Shown here one piece after another: positions 1-8,527 of a stretch of DNA of 15,262 bases (positions are counted from its first letter, which is position 1; every line of letters starts with the position of its first letter). The notes below the pieces were generated by a model. That model saw only the letters and a list, made by a program, of their open reading frames with translations, searched no databases and was not told the DNA's origin. The stretch covers positions 1 through 15,262 of the forward strand of contig JAUNPT010000038.1 in NCBI GenBank assembly GCA_030536565.1, read 5' to 3'. The position numbers and the translations under genes are program-made. This stretch comes from Eubacteriales bacterium (GTDB taxonomy: Bacteria; Bacillota; Clostridia; Lachnospirales; Lachnospiraceae).

Positions 1-2305
1 AAGATAAATCCGCCTTATTATTCATAATTGTTTCCAGACTTTGCCGACAGAGCATATAACGATAGCATGAGCTGCTTACATTTGATTTGCCTGTTTTAAA
101 ATCGAATTGAAATATAGAGGCTGACAATTCTTTTATAACCATCTGATACCATTCAGCCATATATTTTGATTCGCTTTCCAGCTTCTGGTTGAAAACCTCC
201 GCATATTCAATTCCCATATCCCTGACACATGACAGATATTTAGTTTTATTGTCTACTATTACCCTGATAATTATATACAGCTGCAGATGGATTCCCATTC
301 TTCCCCTGTTTGTTCTAATCGGAAGCGCAACATAATCCCTGCCTCCTGCTTCCAGACGTTCATTAAGCGTATCGAAATCATAAAATTCCAAAAACTTTTT
401 CTTGTCTTCTCTGGCAATATCTTTATCAGCGTATTCCTTAACTGCATCATAAGGATTTTCTCCTTTGAATATAGTCTGGTAATAATCGGCTCCCATATAT
501 ATATTTTCAGCATATTTATCAGTCATATCAAACAAGTCGACCCTGTCATATATAGAATACAGGAAATTCATAGATGTCTCTAACTGCTCTGTTCTTTTAT
601 AATTAGCCAGCTTGCTAAGATTTATCATATTAACAAAAAGGGCAACAGAATCTTCAGATGAAACAATTTCCTTAAGCTGAATATTGACCTGACAGCCATT
701 ATATATAAAATCTATCGACTCCATTTCCCCGCTTGCATGGGCCTTCTTCGTAACGCTCTCCAGTCTGGTTCTAAGTTTTTGTGTATTATCGTTAATGATT
801 TTTTCTGAAATATCCAGTGAATGCACTCCCATACTTTGAAGCTCGAGAATAAAACTGTCATTGCCAAACAAATACTTAAAGCTTCCTATACGGTACTGCA
901 CGATTGCAATAGGTGTACTCTGGTAGTAATTTGACTTATCATCAAACTCCGCAATTGGGTTAGGGCTGAGTACATTAACACCACCAATGGCGTCATAAAA
1001 ATCCGCCTCATTAAAATACTCGACATTATCTCTGTCGCCATATAATTCTGATAATGGCTTTGGACGGCATAATAAATATCCCTGTGCCTTATCGCAGCCT
1101 ATTTTCTTAAGAAATTCGTACTGCTGTGTTGTCTCTATACCTTCAGCCAAAGTCCTAAGGTGCAGTCTCTTTGCCATATCAATTATAGACATAACAATTA
1201 TCTTGGCATTGTCATTGGTATCAAAGGACGAAAAGAATTTCATGTCAATCTTCAGCACATCAAATGTAAAATTCTGAAGCTTATTCAGCGTAGAATATTC
1301 GCTTCCAAAATCGTCCAGCCATACCTCAAAACCATATTTTCTAAACTTACCAATAGTTTCCACCAGATATTCTTCATCTTTATTTAGCGCACTTTCGGTA
1401 ATCTCAATATGTATAAGCTTTGGCGCTATGTTATATTTTTCAACTATATCAACAACTCTCTTATATATATCACACAGCTGAAAATCAAGTCTTGAGATAT
1501 TAACTGAAATAGGTACTATATGCTCACCCATCTGTTCAGAAAATACTATGTCCTTACATACTCTTTCAATTACAAAAAGATCAATTTTATTAATAAGCTT
1601 TTTGTTTTCAAGAATTGGGATAAACTGTCCCGGCGATAAGAATCCAAGCTTAGGGTCGTCCCAGCGGACAAGACTCTCCATACTGCACACCTTATCTGTC
1701 ATAACCCGCCATACCGGCTGATAATATACTTTCAGATATTCCTGCTCTATCGCTTCATCTAAATGGTCTACAATATACTTTTCAAATATAAAATTTTCGC
1801 TCAGCTGATCTTCATAATATGAATAATGTACGCTGTAATTCCCCTTCAGTGTATCACACGCAATCTTTGCCCTGTCACATGCCTTAGCCACCGGTATCCC
1901 ATTTTCATATTCATAGATTCCGGTATTAAGCTCTGTTAAGGCATCTTCCTGCATTCTGTGAACCTTATCATGGACAGCATCGATTTTTTCAATTAAATGC
2001 TCTTTATTTGCAAGGACGACAAAACGGTCATCTGATGGACGCCCTACTATATATTCATGAAATGTGTCCTCAAGTATCTGAGCAATCTTTACTAAAAATA
2101 CGTCTCCTTTTTCATATCCATATACGCCATTAAATGCCTTAAAATTATCTATGTTGAAATAAAGAAACACAAACTCTGTCTTTGTACCAGTACATGCAAG
2201 AATATCGTCTGCAAGCTTAACAAAGCACTCCATTGATGCCACTCCGGTAAGTTTATCCTGAATATAATATTTTTTCTGTAATTTTAAACGGGAGCTATCA
2301 CTCAT
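1..2305 (-). CDS. EAL-domain c-di-GMP phosphodiesterase with degenerate GGDEF and PAS-like regions (3' end cut by window edge)
   Basis: An open frame of 768 codons runs off the window at position 1 without a stop. It starts at an ATG preceded by TAGGAGGAGG about 8 nt upstream. Residues ~15-110 form a GGDEF fold (DKLTG near 16-21, FNIDNFKAFN at 50-59), but the GGDEF signature reads SDDRF at 91-95, so cyclase activity is probably lost. Residues ~170-425 form an EAL domain with ligands that look intact: E210 (ESLVRW), N269 (SVNIS), E301 (EITES), D331/D332 (LDDFGS), K352 (LKIDM) and E388 (AEGIE). It is therefore likely an active c-di-GMP phosphodiesterase. Residues ~455-768 look like repeated PAS-type sensor segments, a weaker call. 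No membrane segment is visible, so it is probably cytosolic. The start lies 29 nt after the alcohol dehydrogenase stop, which suggests cotranscription. The C-terminal end is unknown. Confidence 0.85.
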   Translation of the reverse strand, partial: MSDSSRLKLQKKYYIQDKLTGVASMECFVKLADDILACTGTKTEFVFLYFNIDNFKAFNGVYGYEKGDVFLVKIAQILEDTFHEYIVGRPSDDRFVVLANKEHLIEKIDAVHDKVHRMQEDALTELNTGIYEYENGIPVAKACDRAKIACDTLKGNYSVHYSYYEDQLSENFIFEKYIVDHLDEAIEQEYLKVYYQPVWRVMTDKVCSMESLVRWDDPKLGFLSPGQFIPILENKKLINKIDLFVIERVCKDIVFSEQMGEHIVPISVNISRLDFQLCDIYKRVVDIVEKYNIAPKLIHIEITESALNKDEEYLVETIGKFRKYGFEVWLDDFGSEYSTLNKLQNFTFDVLKIDMKFFSSFDTNDNAKIIVMSIIDMAKRLHLRTLAEGIETTQQYEFLKKIGCDKAQGYLLCRPKPLSELYGDRDNVEYFNEADFYDAIGGVNVLSPNPIAEFDDKSNYYQSTPIAIVQYRIGSFKYLFGNDSFILELQSMGVHSLDISEKIINDNTQKLRTRLESVTKKAHASGEMESIDFIYNGCQVNIQLKEIVSSEDSVALFVNMINLSKLANYKRTEQLETSMNFLYSIYDRVDLFDMTDKYAENIYMGADYYQTIFKGENPYDAVKEYADKDIAREDKKKFLEFYDFDTLNERLEAGGRDYVALPIRTNRGRMGIHLQLYIIIRVIVDNKTKYLSCVRDMGIEYAEVFNQKLESESKYMAEWYQMVIKELSASIFQFDFKTGKSNVSSSCYRYMLCRQSLETIMNNKADLS

Positions 2306-2334
2306 GGCAGCCTCCTCCTATGTAAGTTATGTAC

Positions 2335-3513
2335 TTATCTGGCCCTCATATAAATTTCCTTAATATCAGACTCTTTAAGTTTTCTTGCTGAACCGCCTTC
2401 TTGTCCGCAGGCCACCGCACATTTCTCTGCCATCTCAGCTATTTCATCATCTGTCGGTTCAACACCGAGTTCTTTTAAAGATATTGGCATGTTTATCTGT
2501 GTAAAGAATTTTTCGAGCGCTTCAATCCCCATAAGTGCATTCTTTTTATCATCACCTGTATCTTCAACCTTCATAACATTTAATGCAAATTTGTTAAATC
2601 TGGAAATGCAGCTCTCATACACATATCTTGCCCATGTTCCCCAAACTGCTGCAAGACCAGCTCCGTGAGCTACATCAAACATTCCTCCAATCTCATGCTC
2701 TATCTTATGGCACATCCAGTCGCCGCCATCACTGCCGCAGCCTGTCATACCATTATGTGAAATACTTCCAGCCCACATTACTTCTGCCCTGGCATCATAA
2801 TCATCTGGTTTATCCATTAAAATTCTGGCATTTGCCATTACCGTTCTTAAAAGTCCCTCTGCAATGCTGTCTGTTATTTCCATATTGCCGCCATTAGTAA
2901 AATATCTTTCCATTGTATGCATCATAATATCTGTACAGCCGCATGATGTCTGATATGCTGGAAGTGTCATTGTAAGCTCTGGATTCATAATTGCAAACAC
3001 AGGTCTGCACAAGTCACTGCTGTAACCTCTCTTAATCCAGCCCTCCTCCTTTGTTATAACAGAAGAATCACTCATTTCACTTCCTGTTGCTGAAAGAGTA
3101 AGAATAACTCCTATAGGCAGACAGGCTTCTGCTTTTCTCTTATAGTCATAGAAATCCCAGACATCACCTTCATTCGCAGCTCCGTAACCAATTGCCTTGG
3201 CTGAGTCAATGGCACTGCCTCCGCCGACTGCAAGAATAAAATCAACGCCCTCCTTCTTTGCAAGCTCAATTCCCTTGTAAACAAGTGACAGTCTTGGATT
3301 AGGAACAGCTCCTCCTAATTCTACATAATTAATATTTTTTTCATCAAGCTTACTCTTTACCCTGTCTAACAGACCAGAACGGACTACACTTCCTCCGCCA
3401 TAATGAATCAGCACCTTTTTACAGCCGCATGCTTTTACCAGCTCACCGACCTGATTTTCTGTTTCTTTTCCGAACACTACCTTTGTTGGTGTAAAATACT
3501 GAAAATTATACAT
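2335..3513 (-). CDS. iron-containing alcohol dehydrogenase, YqhD/butanol dehydrogenase type
   Basis: This 392-residue protein matches the usual length of group III metal-dependent alcohol dehydrogenases. These interconvert aldehydes or ketones and alcohols with NAD(P)H and regenerate oxidised cofactor during fermentation. The N-terminal segment (TPTKVVFGKET) is typical of the YqhD/BdhA branch. GGGS at 39-42 and VGGGSAIDSAKAI at 96-108 form the dinucleotide site. The metal ligands fit the YqhD pattern: D195 and H199 (TDIMMH), H269 (CHKIEHE) and H283 (VAHGAGL). The ATG follows GGAGG at good spacing. It lies 26 nt after the flavoprotein stop and 29 nt before the EAL gene, so it sits inside an operon. 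A butanol or broad aldehyde substrate is likely, but the substrate and NADH/NADPH choice cannot be read from sequence. Confidence 0.93.
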   Translation of the reverse strand: MYNFQYFTPTKVVFGKETENQVGELVKACGCKKVLIHYGGGSVVRSGLLDRVKSKLDEKNINYVELGGAVPNPRLSLVYKGIELAKKEGVDFILAVGGGSAIDSAKAIGYGAANEGDVWDFYDYKRKAEACLPIGVILTLSATGSEMSDSSVITKEEGWIKRGYSSDLCRPVFAIMNPELTMTLPAYQTSCGCTDIMMHTMERYFTNGGNMEITDSIAEGLLRTVMANARILMDKPDDYDARAEVMWAGSISHNGMTGCGSDGGDWMCHKIEHEIGGMFDVAHGAGLAAVWGTWARYVYESCISRFNKFALNVMKVEDTGDDKKNALMGIEALEKFFTQINMPISLKELGVEPTDDEIAEMAEKCAVACGQEGGSARKLKESDIKEIYMRAR

Positions 3514-3539
3514 ATAATCCTCCTTGTTTTGCTTTATAT

Positions 3540-4913
3540 TTATACATTTCCTTTAGAAATATATCTTGCAACATAAATTCCACTTGCTGATGCATGAGAT
3601 AATGAATGTGTTACACCACTGCAGTCACCAATTACAAACAGCCCCTTATTTTCTGTTTCCAGATTATTATCCAGTTCAACCTCCATATTATAGAATTTTA
3701 CTTCAACGCCATACAGAAGTGTATCGTCATTGGCTGTTCCCGGAGCAATCTTATCAAGGGCATAAATCATCTCAATAATTCCATCTAATATTCTCTTAGG
3801 CATAACAAGGCTTAAATCCCCTGGTGTTGCCGCAAGTGTTGGCGTAACAAAGTTTTCCTCTATTCTTACCTTATTGCTTCGCCTTCCTCTTATAAGGTCA
3901 CCGAATCTTTGAACAATAACACCGCCTCCAAGCATATTTGAAAGCCTTGCAATGCTCTCACCATATCCGTTACTGTCTTTGAATGGTTCAGAAAAATGCT
4001 TGGCTACAAGCAATGCAAAATTAGTGTTCTCTGTATGCAGTTTAGGATTTTCGTAGCTGTGTCCATTAACCGTAACAATCCCATTTGTATTTTCATTTAC
4101 TACGACTCCCTTAGGATTCATACAAAAGGTTCTAACCAGATCCTCAAAAACTTTTGTTCTGTAAACAATCTTACTTTCGTATAGCTCATCTGTCAAATGT
4201 GCAAAAACCTCTGCCGGCAGTTCTACTCTGACACCTATATCAACTCTGTTTGACCTTGTTGGAATATCAAGAGACTTACATACTCCTTCCATCCATTTAC
4301 TTCCACTCCGCCCTGCAGAAATTATACATTTATCACAACTGTAGGACTTTCCAAGAGAAGTAATTTCATAACCGGAAGCACTCATCCAAACAGTCTCAAC
4401 AGGCGACTGAAAATAGAAATCAACCTTATCTTTTAATTCTGCATATAGATTTTCCAATACAATATAATTGATATCTGTTCCCAGATGCCTGACCGATGCA
4501 TCTAACAAATGCAGGCCATTTTCAAGGCATAATGTCTTAATCTTTGTATTCGCTGTTGAGTAAAGCGCAGTTTTCTCTCCCCCATGGGTCAGGTTTATCT
4601 GGTCTACGTATTCCATCAGCTCAATTGCTTTTTGTTTGCCAATATATTCGTAAAGTGTTCCGCCGAATTGATTTGTAATATTATACTTGCCATCAGAAAA
4701 CGCTCCTGCGCCGCCAAATCCGTTCATAATTGCACAGGTTTTACATTTTATACAGGCTTTGATTTTATCCCCATCAATCGGACATTTTCTTTTTTCCAGT
4801 GTATTCCCTGCCTCAAATACTGCAATTTTCATATCCTTATTTAACTTTGTAAGCTCATAAGCTGAAAAAATACCTCCTGGTCCTGCACCTATAATAATTA
4901 CATCATATCTCAT
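3540..4913 (-). CDS. FAD-dependent dehydrogenase/oxidoreductase (COG2509-like) with cysteine cluster
   Basis: A 457-residue flavoprotein. The N-terminal Rossmann motif IIIGAGPGG (about residues 6-14) binds FAD, and GLFVIGDCSG near 424-433 is the second FAD contact usual in this superfamily. Between them are a four-cysteine cluster (C44, C54, C57, C60; spacing C-x9-C-x2-C-x2-C) and a GFGGAGAFSDGK segment characteristic of uncharacterised FAD-dependent dehydrogenases of the COG2509 type. The cysteines could hold a metal or Fe-S centre, which is inference. I chose the ATG at 4913 because GGAGG lies 8 nt upstream; the frame can be extended five codons to a TTG that overlaps this ribosome site, which makes that start unlikely. 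It follows the FNT channel by 45 nt and precedes the alcohol dehydrogenase by 26 nt with no terminator between. The substrate is unknown. Confidence 0.85.
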   Translation of the reverse strand: MRYDVIIIGAGPGGIFSAYELTKLNKDMKIAVFEAGNTLEKRKCPIDGDKIKACIKCKTCAIMNGFGGAGAFSDGKYNITNQFGGTLYEYIGKQKAIELMEYVDQINLTHGGEKTALYSTANTKIKTLCLENGLHLLDASVRHLGTDINYIVLENLYAELKDKVDFYFQSPVETVWMSASGYEITSLGKSYSCDKCIISAGRSGSKWMEGVCKSLDIPTRSNRVDIGVRVELPAEVFAHLTDELYESKIVYRTKVFEDLVRTFCMNPKGVVVNENTNGIVTVNGHSYENPKLHTENTNFALLVAKHFSEPFKDSNGYGESIARLSNMLGGGVIVQRFGDLIRGRRSNKVRIEENFVTPTLAATPGDLSLVMPKRILDGIIEMIYALDKIAPGTANDDTLLYGVEVKFYNMEVELDNNLETENKGLFVIGDCSGVTHSLSHASASGIYVARYISKGNV

Positions 4914-4958
4914 ATGTAAAACCTCCAACTATTTTTCATTTAACCATATTTTTATGAC

Positions 4959-5720
4959 TTAATTCTCAGCACTCATTATTTTTAGAGGAAGAGCCAGAAG
5001 TACTGCTCCCCCAATGATATTTCCAATTGTAACAAAAAACATGCTCTTTGCCACTAATCCAAGATTAATTCCACCAAGGAGCATATATGCAATCGAAAAT
5101 GTTCCCATATTTGCAATACAGTGTTCAAAGCCAGCCACAACAAATGCCATAATAACGCAGAACATAACTATAAGCTTTCCGCTTTCTGACTTCATTCTTG
5201 TTCCTGTAAGCACTGCAATGCAGACCATGAAGTTACACATTATTCCACGCAGGACCATTTCCATCGGTGCAATTGAAAGCTTTGCATCAATAAAGCTGTT
5301 ATAATAATCCACCATTATGCCATGTGATGCACCGCTTCCAACAAAAACTGCTCCCAGTATAAATGCTCCGATAAAATTACCAATATAACTTACAACCCAT
5401 ACCTTTATCACATCTTTTATCAGGCAGTTTCCATTATATGCCCCCATTGCCATTGTCATATTATTACCAGTAAACAGCTCACCACCGATAAATACAATCA
5501 AGACTATTGCAATTGAAAAGAGGAATGCCCCTAACAGCTTTCCAAACTGTGGATATGTCGGATATAATACTGCCGCTGAAACATTTGACAGAATTGTAGC
5601 TACTACAATAAAAAAACCCGCCATAACTGCTCTCATAAAATACTTTACAAAGTGCTCATCACATAAATTTACTTTGTTAACCGCTGCCTGCGCCATAGCT
5701 TCTACATCTTTTGTTAACAT
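4959..5720 (-). CDS. formate/nitrite transporter family channel (FocA/NirC type)
   Basis: A 253-residue integral membrane protein with the six-helix pattern of the FNT family, pentameric channels that pass formate, nitrite or hydrosulfide across the cytoplasmic membrane. Family marks are GGELFTGN at 79-86 (the channel-loop region), SYIGNFIGA at 111-119, and the motif FEHCIANM near 198-205 that holds the conserved pore histidine (H200). Two ATGs are possible. The one at 5720 lies 7 nt after AGGAG and is preferred; the one at 5726 is only 1 nt from it. In a fermenter, formate export is the most likely job, and the neighbouring alcohol dehydrogenase fits that setting. Nitrite or hydrosulfide cannot be excluded. 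It lies 65 nt after the TtcA-like gene with no clear terminator or strong promoter in the gap. Confidence 0.92.
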   Translation of the reverse strand: MLTKDVEAMAQAAVNKVNLCDEHFVKYFMRAVMAGFFIVVATILSNVSAAVLYPTYPQFGKLLGAFLFSIAIVLIVFIGGELFTGNNMTMAMGAYNGNCLIKDVIKVWVVSYIGNFIGAFILGAVFVGSGASHGIMVDYYNSFIDAKLSIAPMEMVLRGIMCNFMVCIAVLTGTRMKSESGKLIVMFCVIMAFVVAGFEHCIANMGTFSIAYMLLGGINLGLVAKSMFFVTIGNIIGGAVLLALPLKIMSAEN

Positions 5721-5785
5721 TTTCATTCTCCTGCCTAATAAAATTTACTTTTTGCAGCTCAAAATCAAAACTGCATTCTTACTTA

Positions 5786-6721
5786 TTATAAATGATTTTT
5801 ATTGATTTGTGAATTACATTCATAATATTCGTCCAAAAAATGGTGTTTTTTCCCATTTTTTTTATAAGCTATTACTGTATCAATATTTACATTCTCAACG
5901 CTCTTAAAAATATTTTTCTCAATAATGGGATTTTCTTTTGCCAGAGTACTAATCAAATTCTTGATTTCCAGCCTTTTGGAAATATTTTCCGGCTTGTCGC
6001 TTATGGACAGACTTTCCGTAAAACGGCAGGCACACTGAATAAATTTCAATGAATTATAATCTCTCCAGTGAATTATATCTGCTTCACGTACAAGATAAAG
6101 CGGACGTATAAGCTCCATTCCCTCAAAATTGGTGCTGTGAAGCTTTGGCATCATAGACTGGACCTGTCCGCCATAAAGCATACCCATTAAAATAGTCTCA
6201 ATAACATCATCATAATGATGCCCTAAGGCTATTTTATTGCACCCCAGCTGTTTTGCCTTGCTGTATAGATGGCCACGCCTCATTCTCGCACACAGATAAC
6301 AGGGAGAACCCCCTATTTCCTCCTTTGATACAACGCCGAATATATCTGACTCAAATACCGTTACAGGCACACCAAGCAGCTTTGCATTTTCCATAATATT
6401 ATTGTAATTCAATTCATTATAGCCAGGATTCATAACCAGAAATTCCAGAGAAAAATTTTTCTTTCCATGCCTTTCTAATTCCTGAAAAAGCTTCGCAAGA
6501 AGCATGGAATCCTTACCGCCGGATATGCATACCGCAATTTTATCCCCATCCTGAATCATTTCATAATCGTTGACTGCCTTGGTGAACTTTCTCCAGATTT
6601 CTTTACGGAATTTCTTTACAATACTTCTCTCTATGTCTTTTCTACGCTCTATAAATTCAATTTCCTGTTCTGGATTTTTACCATATTCAAATCTTATAAA
6701 TTCTGTCATATTGTCTCTCAT
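5786..6721 (-). CDS. ttcA: TtcA-like PP-loop tRNA 2-thiocytidine synthesis protein
   Basis: A 311-residue PP-loop ATPase. The N-type ATP pyrophosphatase motif ISGGKDS is at 66-72, and GHHYDDVIET at 168-177 is the second conserved segment of the TtcA group. A CxxC pair (C141, C144 in PCYLCARMRRG) and a further cysteine (C230 or C232 in IQCACRF) match the three cysteines that hold an Fe-S cluster in E. coli TtcA, with C232 giving the same spacing. TtcA uses ATP and sulfide to thiolate cytidine 32 in some tRNAs. The start ATG overlaps the stop of the ABC exporter gene as ATGA, which suggests translational coupling; no strong ribosome site precedes it. An ATG at codon 5 is an alternative start. 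Clostridia carry several TtcA/TilS relatives, so the exact tRNA target is uncertain. Confidence 0.85.
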   Translation of the reverse strand: MRDNMTEFIRFEYGKNPEQEIEFIERRKDIERSIVKKFRKEIWRKFTKAVNDYEMIQDGDKIAVCISGGKDSMLLAKLFQELERHGKKNFSLEFLVMNPGYNELNYNNIMENAKLLGVPVTVFESDIFGVVSKEEIGGSPCYLCARMRRGHLYSKAKQLGCNKIALGHHYDDVIETILMGMLYGGQVQSMMPKLHSTNFEGMELIRPLYLVREADIIHWRDYNSLKFIQCACRFTESLSISDKPENISKRLEIKNLISTLAKENPIIEKNIFKSVENVNIDTVIAYKKNGKKHHFLDEYYECNSQINKNHL

Positions 6722-8463
6722 TTCCCATGAATTTTTACCATCTTTGCATATATTCCATCAGCCTTCATCAATTCTTCATGTGTTCCCTGCTCAGATATTC
6801 CTTTTTCTGTAAGAACCAGTATGCGTTCTGCATTTTCAATTGTAGTAAGCCTGTGCGCTATTACAAATGTTGTTCTGTTCTTAGCAAGCTTCTCTAAAGA
6901 TTCCTGAACCACCAGCTCACTTTCATTATCAAGAGCCGAGGTTGCCTCATCAAATATAAGTATTGGAGGATTCTTTAAAAACACTCTCGCAATTGAAAGT
7001 CTCTGCTTCTGCCCTCCTGACAGCTTCACGCCTCTCTGACCGATATCCGTATCATACCCATCAGGAAATGACATTATAAATTCATGTGCATTGGCATTTT
7101 TTGCTGCCTCTATAATTTCTTCATCATCAGCATCTGGCTTACCATATCTTATATTGTCACGTATAGTTCCCATAAACAAATATACGTCCTGTTGTACTAC
7201 GCCAATATGATCTCTTAAACTCTTTAATGTCACATCTTTAACATCTGTTCCGTCAATCCTTATTGAACCTGATGTTGCCTCATAAAACCTTGGAATTAAA
7301 GCACACAGCGTAGATTTACCTACACCTGAAGCCCCTACCAGTGCAACATACTGTCCCGGTTTTACATGAAGATTCACATTTTCAAGTACAGCCGGAGTTC
7401 CTTCGTTATAACTAAAGGACACGTTTTCAAATATAACGTCACCGTTTATTCTTCCTTCACTGCCCCCAAGCTCCACTGCATTTTCCTTTTCCTTTATCTC
7501 AGGCACGATATCCATTATCTCCTGAAACCTTTCAAAACCGGAATAACCATTCTGGAACTGCTCTGTAAAATCAATAAGCACTTTAACTGGGTCTGTAAAC
7601 ACATTAATATAAAGCAGAAAAGTCACAAAATCCGTTACATTTACCCAGTTTCTTGTAATACCGATTCCTCCAGCTGCGATGACTAGCACATTAATCATTG
7701 TTGTAAATGCTGTCAGCCCTGCATGATACTGCCCCATGTAATGATAGCTGTCTTTTTTTGATTCAAGGAACTTGTCATTACCCGCCTTAAACTTTTCATT
7801 TTCAATATCTTCATTTGCAAATGACTTGACTACCCGGATTCCTGACAGGTTGTCCTCTATCTGGGCATTAATTTCTCCAATCTTTTCACGGTTGCGTTTA
7901 AAGGCACGCTTCATTCTACGGTTAAGCTTATATGCAAACACCAGCATAAAAGGAATAAGTGCAAATGCCGCCAGTGTAAGCCATGGACTTATTGCTGCCA
8001 GTATACACAGTGCGCCAACAATCTTAATAAGCGAGATAACAATATTTTCCGGGCCATGATGCAAAAGCTCTGTAATATCAAATAAATCCGATGTGATTCT
8101 TGACAGCAGCTGCCCAACCTTCTGCTCATCATAAAATGAATATGAAAGCTTCTGATAATGGGCAAATATTTCTTTTCTCAAATCATACTCTATTTTTGCC
8201 CCCATAATATGCCCATAAGATGATATATAATAATTACAGCCAAGCTGCATAACCACAAGTGCTGCAAGCATTCCCACAAGACCTGCAATTATCTTAAGTG
8301 CATGACTGCTGTCCATATATATTACAGTTGAAGTGATATATCGGACAACAAGCGGAATCACCAGTGTCACCACTGCTGACAATATTGCAAATATCATATC
8401 AGCAATAAATGTTTTAACATAGGGCCTATAATATTTTACTAATTTCTTTAAATTACTTTTCAC
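6718..8463 (-). CDS. ABC exporter half-transporter, fused permease and ATPase (MsbA/BmrA-like)
   Basis: A 581-residue fusion of an exporter-type membrane domain (about 1-310, six predicted helices) and an ATPase domain (about 340-575). The ATPase has Walker A GASGVGKST (377-385), Q-loop VVQQD (423-427), signature LSGGQ (481-485), Walker B ILIFDE with catalytic E506, D-loop SALD and H-loop H537, so it should be active. Proteins of this layout usually work as homodimers that move lipids, drugs or peptides out of the cell; the substrate is not readable. The start is GTG at 8463, with AGAGG 8 nt upstream. No partner half-transporter lies beside it, which favours a homodimer. The stop overlaps the start of the TtcA-like gene. 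A palindrome and a weak promoter lie in the 64 nt upstream. Confidence 0.93.
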   Translation of the reverse strand: MKSNLKKLVKYYRPYVKTFIADMIFAILSAVVTLVIPLVVRYITSTVIYMDSSHALKIIAGLVGMLAALVVMQLGCNYYISSYGHIMGAKIEYDLRKEIFAHYQKLSYSFYDEQKVGQLLSRITSDLFDITELLHHGPENIVISLIKIVGALCILAAISPWLTLAAFALIPFMLVFAYKLNRRMKRAFKRNREKIGEINAQIEDNLSGIRVVKSFANEDIENEKFKAGNDKFLESKKDSYHYMGQYHAGLTAFTTMINVLVIAAGGIGITRNWVNVTDFVTFLLYINVFTDPVKVLIDFTEQFQNGYSGFERFQEIMDIVPEIKEKENAVELGGSEGRINGDVIFENVSFSYNEGTPAVLENVNLHVKPGQYVALVGASGVGKSTLCALIPRFYEATSGSIRIDGTDVKDVTLKSLRDHIGVVQQDVYLFMGTIRDNIRYGKPDADDEEIIEAAKNANAHEFIMSFPDGYDTDIGQRGVKLSGGQKQRLSIARVFLKNPPILIFDEATSALDNESELVVQESLEKLAKNRTTFVIAHRLTTIENAERILVLTEKGISEQGTHEELMKADGIYAKMVKIHGK

Positions 8464-8493
8464 TGTTTTAACCTCTTTCTATATCTAGTCCCA

Positions 8494-8525
8494 ATTATCT
8501 TATCATCTTTTTTGATTGTATACAA
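8494..8525 (-). promoter_or_regulatory. candidate promoter with GntR-type palindromic operator upstream of the ABC exporter
   Basis: Directly after the GH3 stop codon is the perfect palindrome TTGTATACAA (8516-8525). It resembles the core of operators bound by GntR-family repressors. On the minus strand its TTGTAT half could act as a -35, followed after 17 nt by TAAGAT (8497-8502) or a little further by GATAAT (8494-8499) as a -10. The promoter boxes are weak (3/6 and 4/6 matches). The palindrome is clear, but its role is inference. If real, it would control the ABC-ttcA-FNT-flavoprotein-alcohol dehydrogenase-EAL run. Confidence 0.35.
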
Positions 8526-8527
8526 GT

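Noticed and set aside
271..513. Minus-strand frame of 80 residues in another phase
   Set aside because: It overlaps the longer EAL-protein frame on the same strand and shows no recognisable content.
287..583. Open frame on the plus strand inside the EAL gene
   Set aside because: The minus-strand frame through this region is continuous with a strong EAL-domain protein; the plus-strand frame has no family motifs and no ribosome site.
2628..2897. Plus-strand frame opposite the alcohol dehydrogenase
   Set aside because: It is antisense to the conserved metal-binding region of a clear enzyme gene and has no ribosome site or motifs.
5721..5785. Possible promoter (TTGAGC with TATTAG) and a short TGCAG/CTGCA hairpin before the FNT gene
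   Set aside because: Box matches are poor and the stem is only 5 bp, so neither is better than chance in AT-rich DNA.
7366..7686. Plus-strand 106-residue frame opposite the ABC exporter
   Set aside because: It is antisense to the well-conserved exporter coding sequence and carries no family signature.
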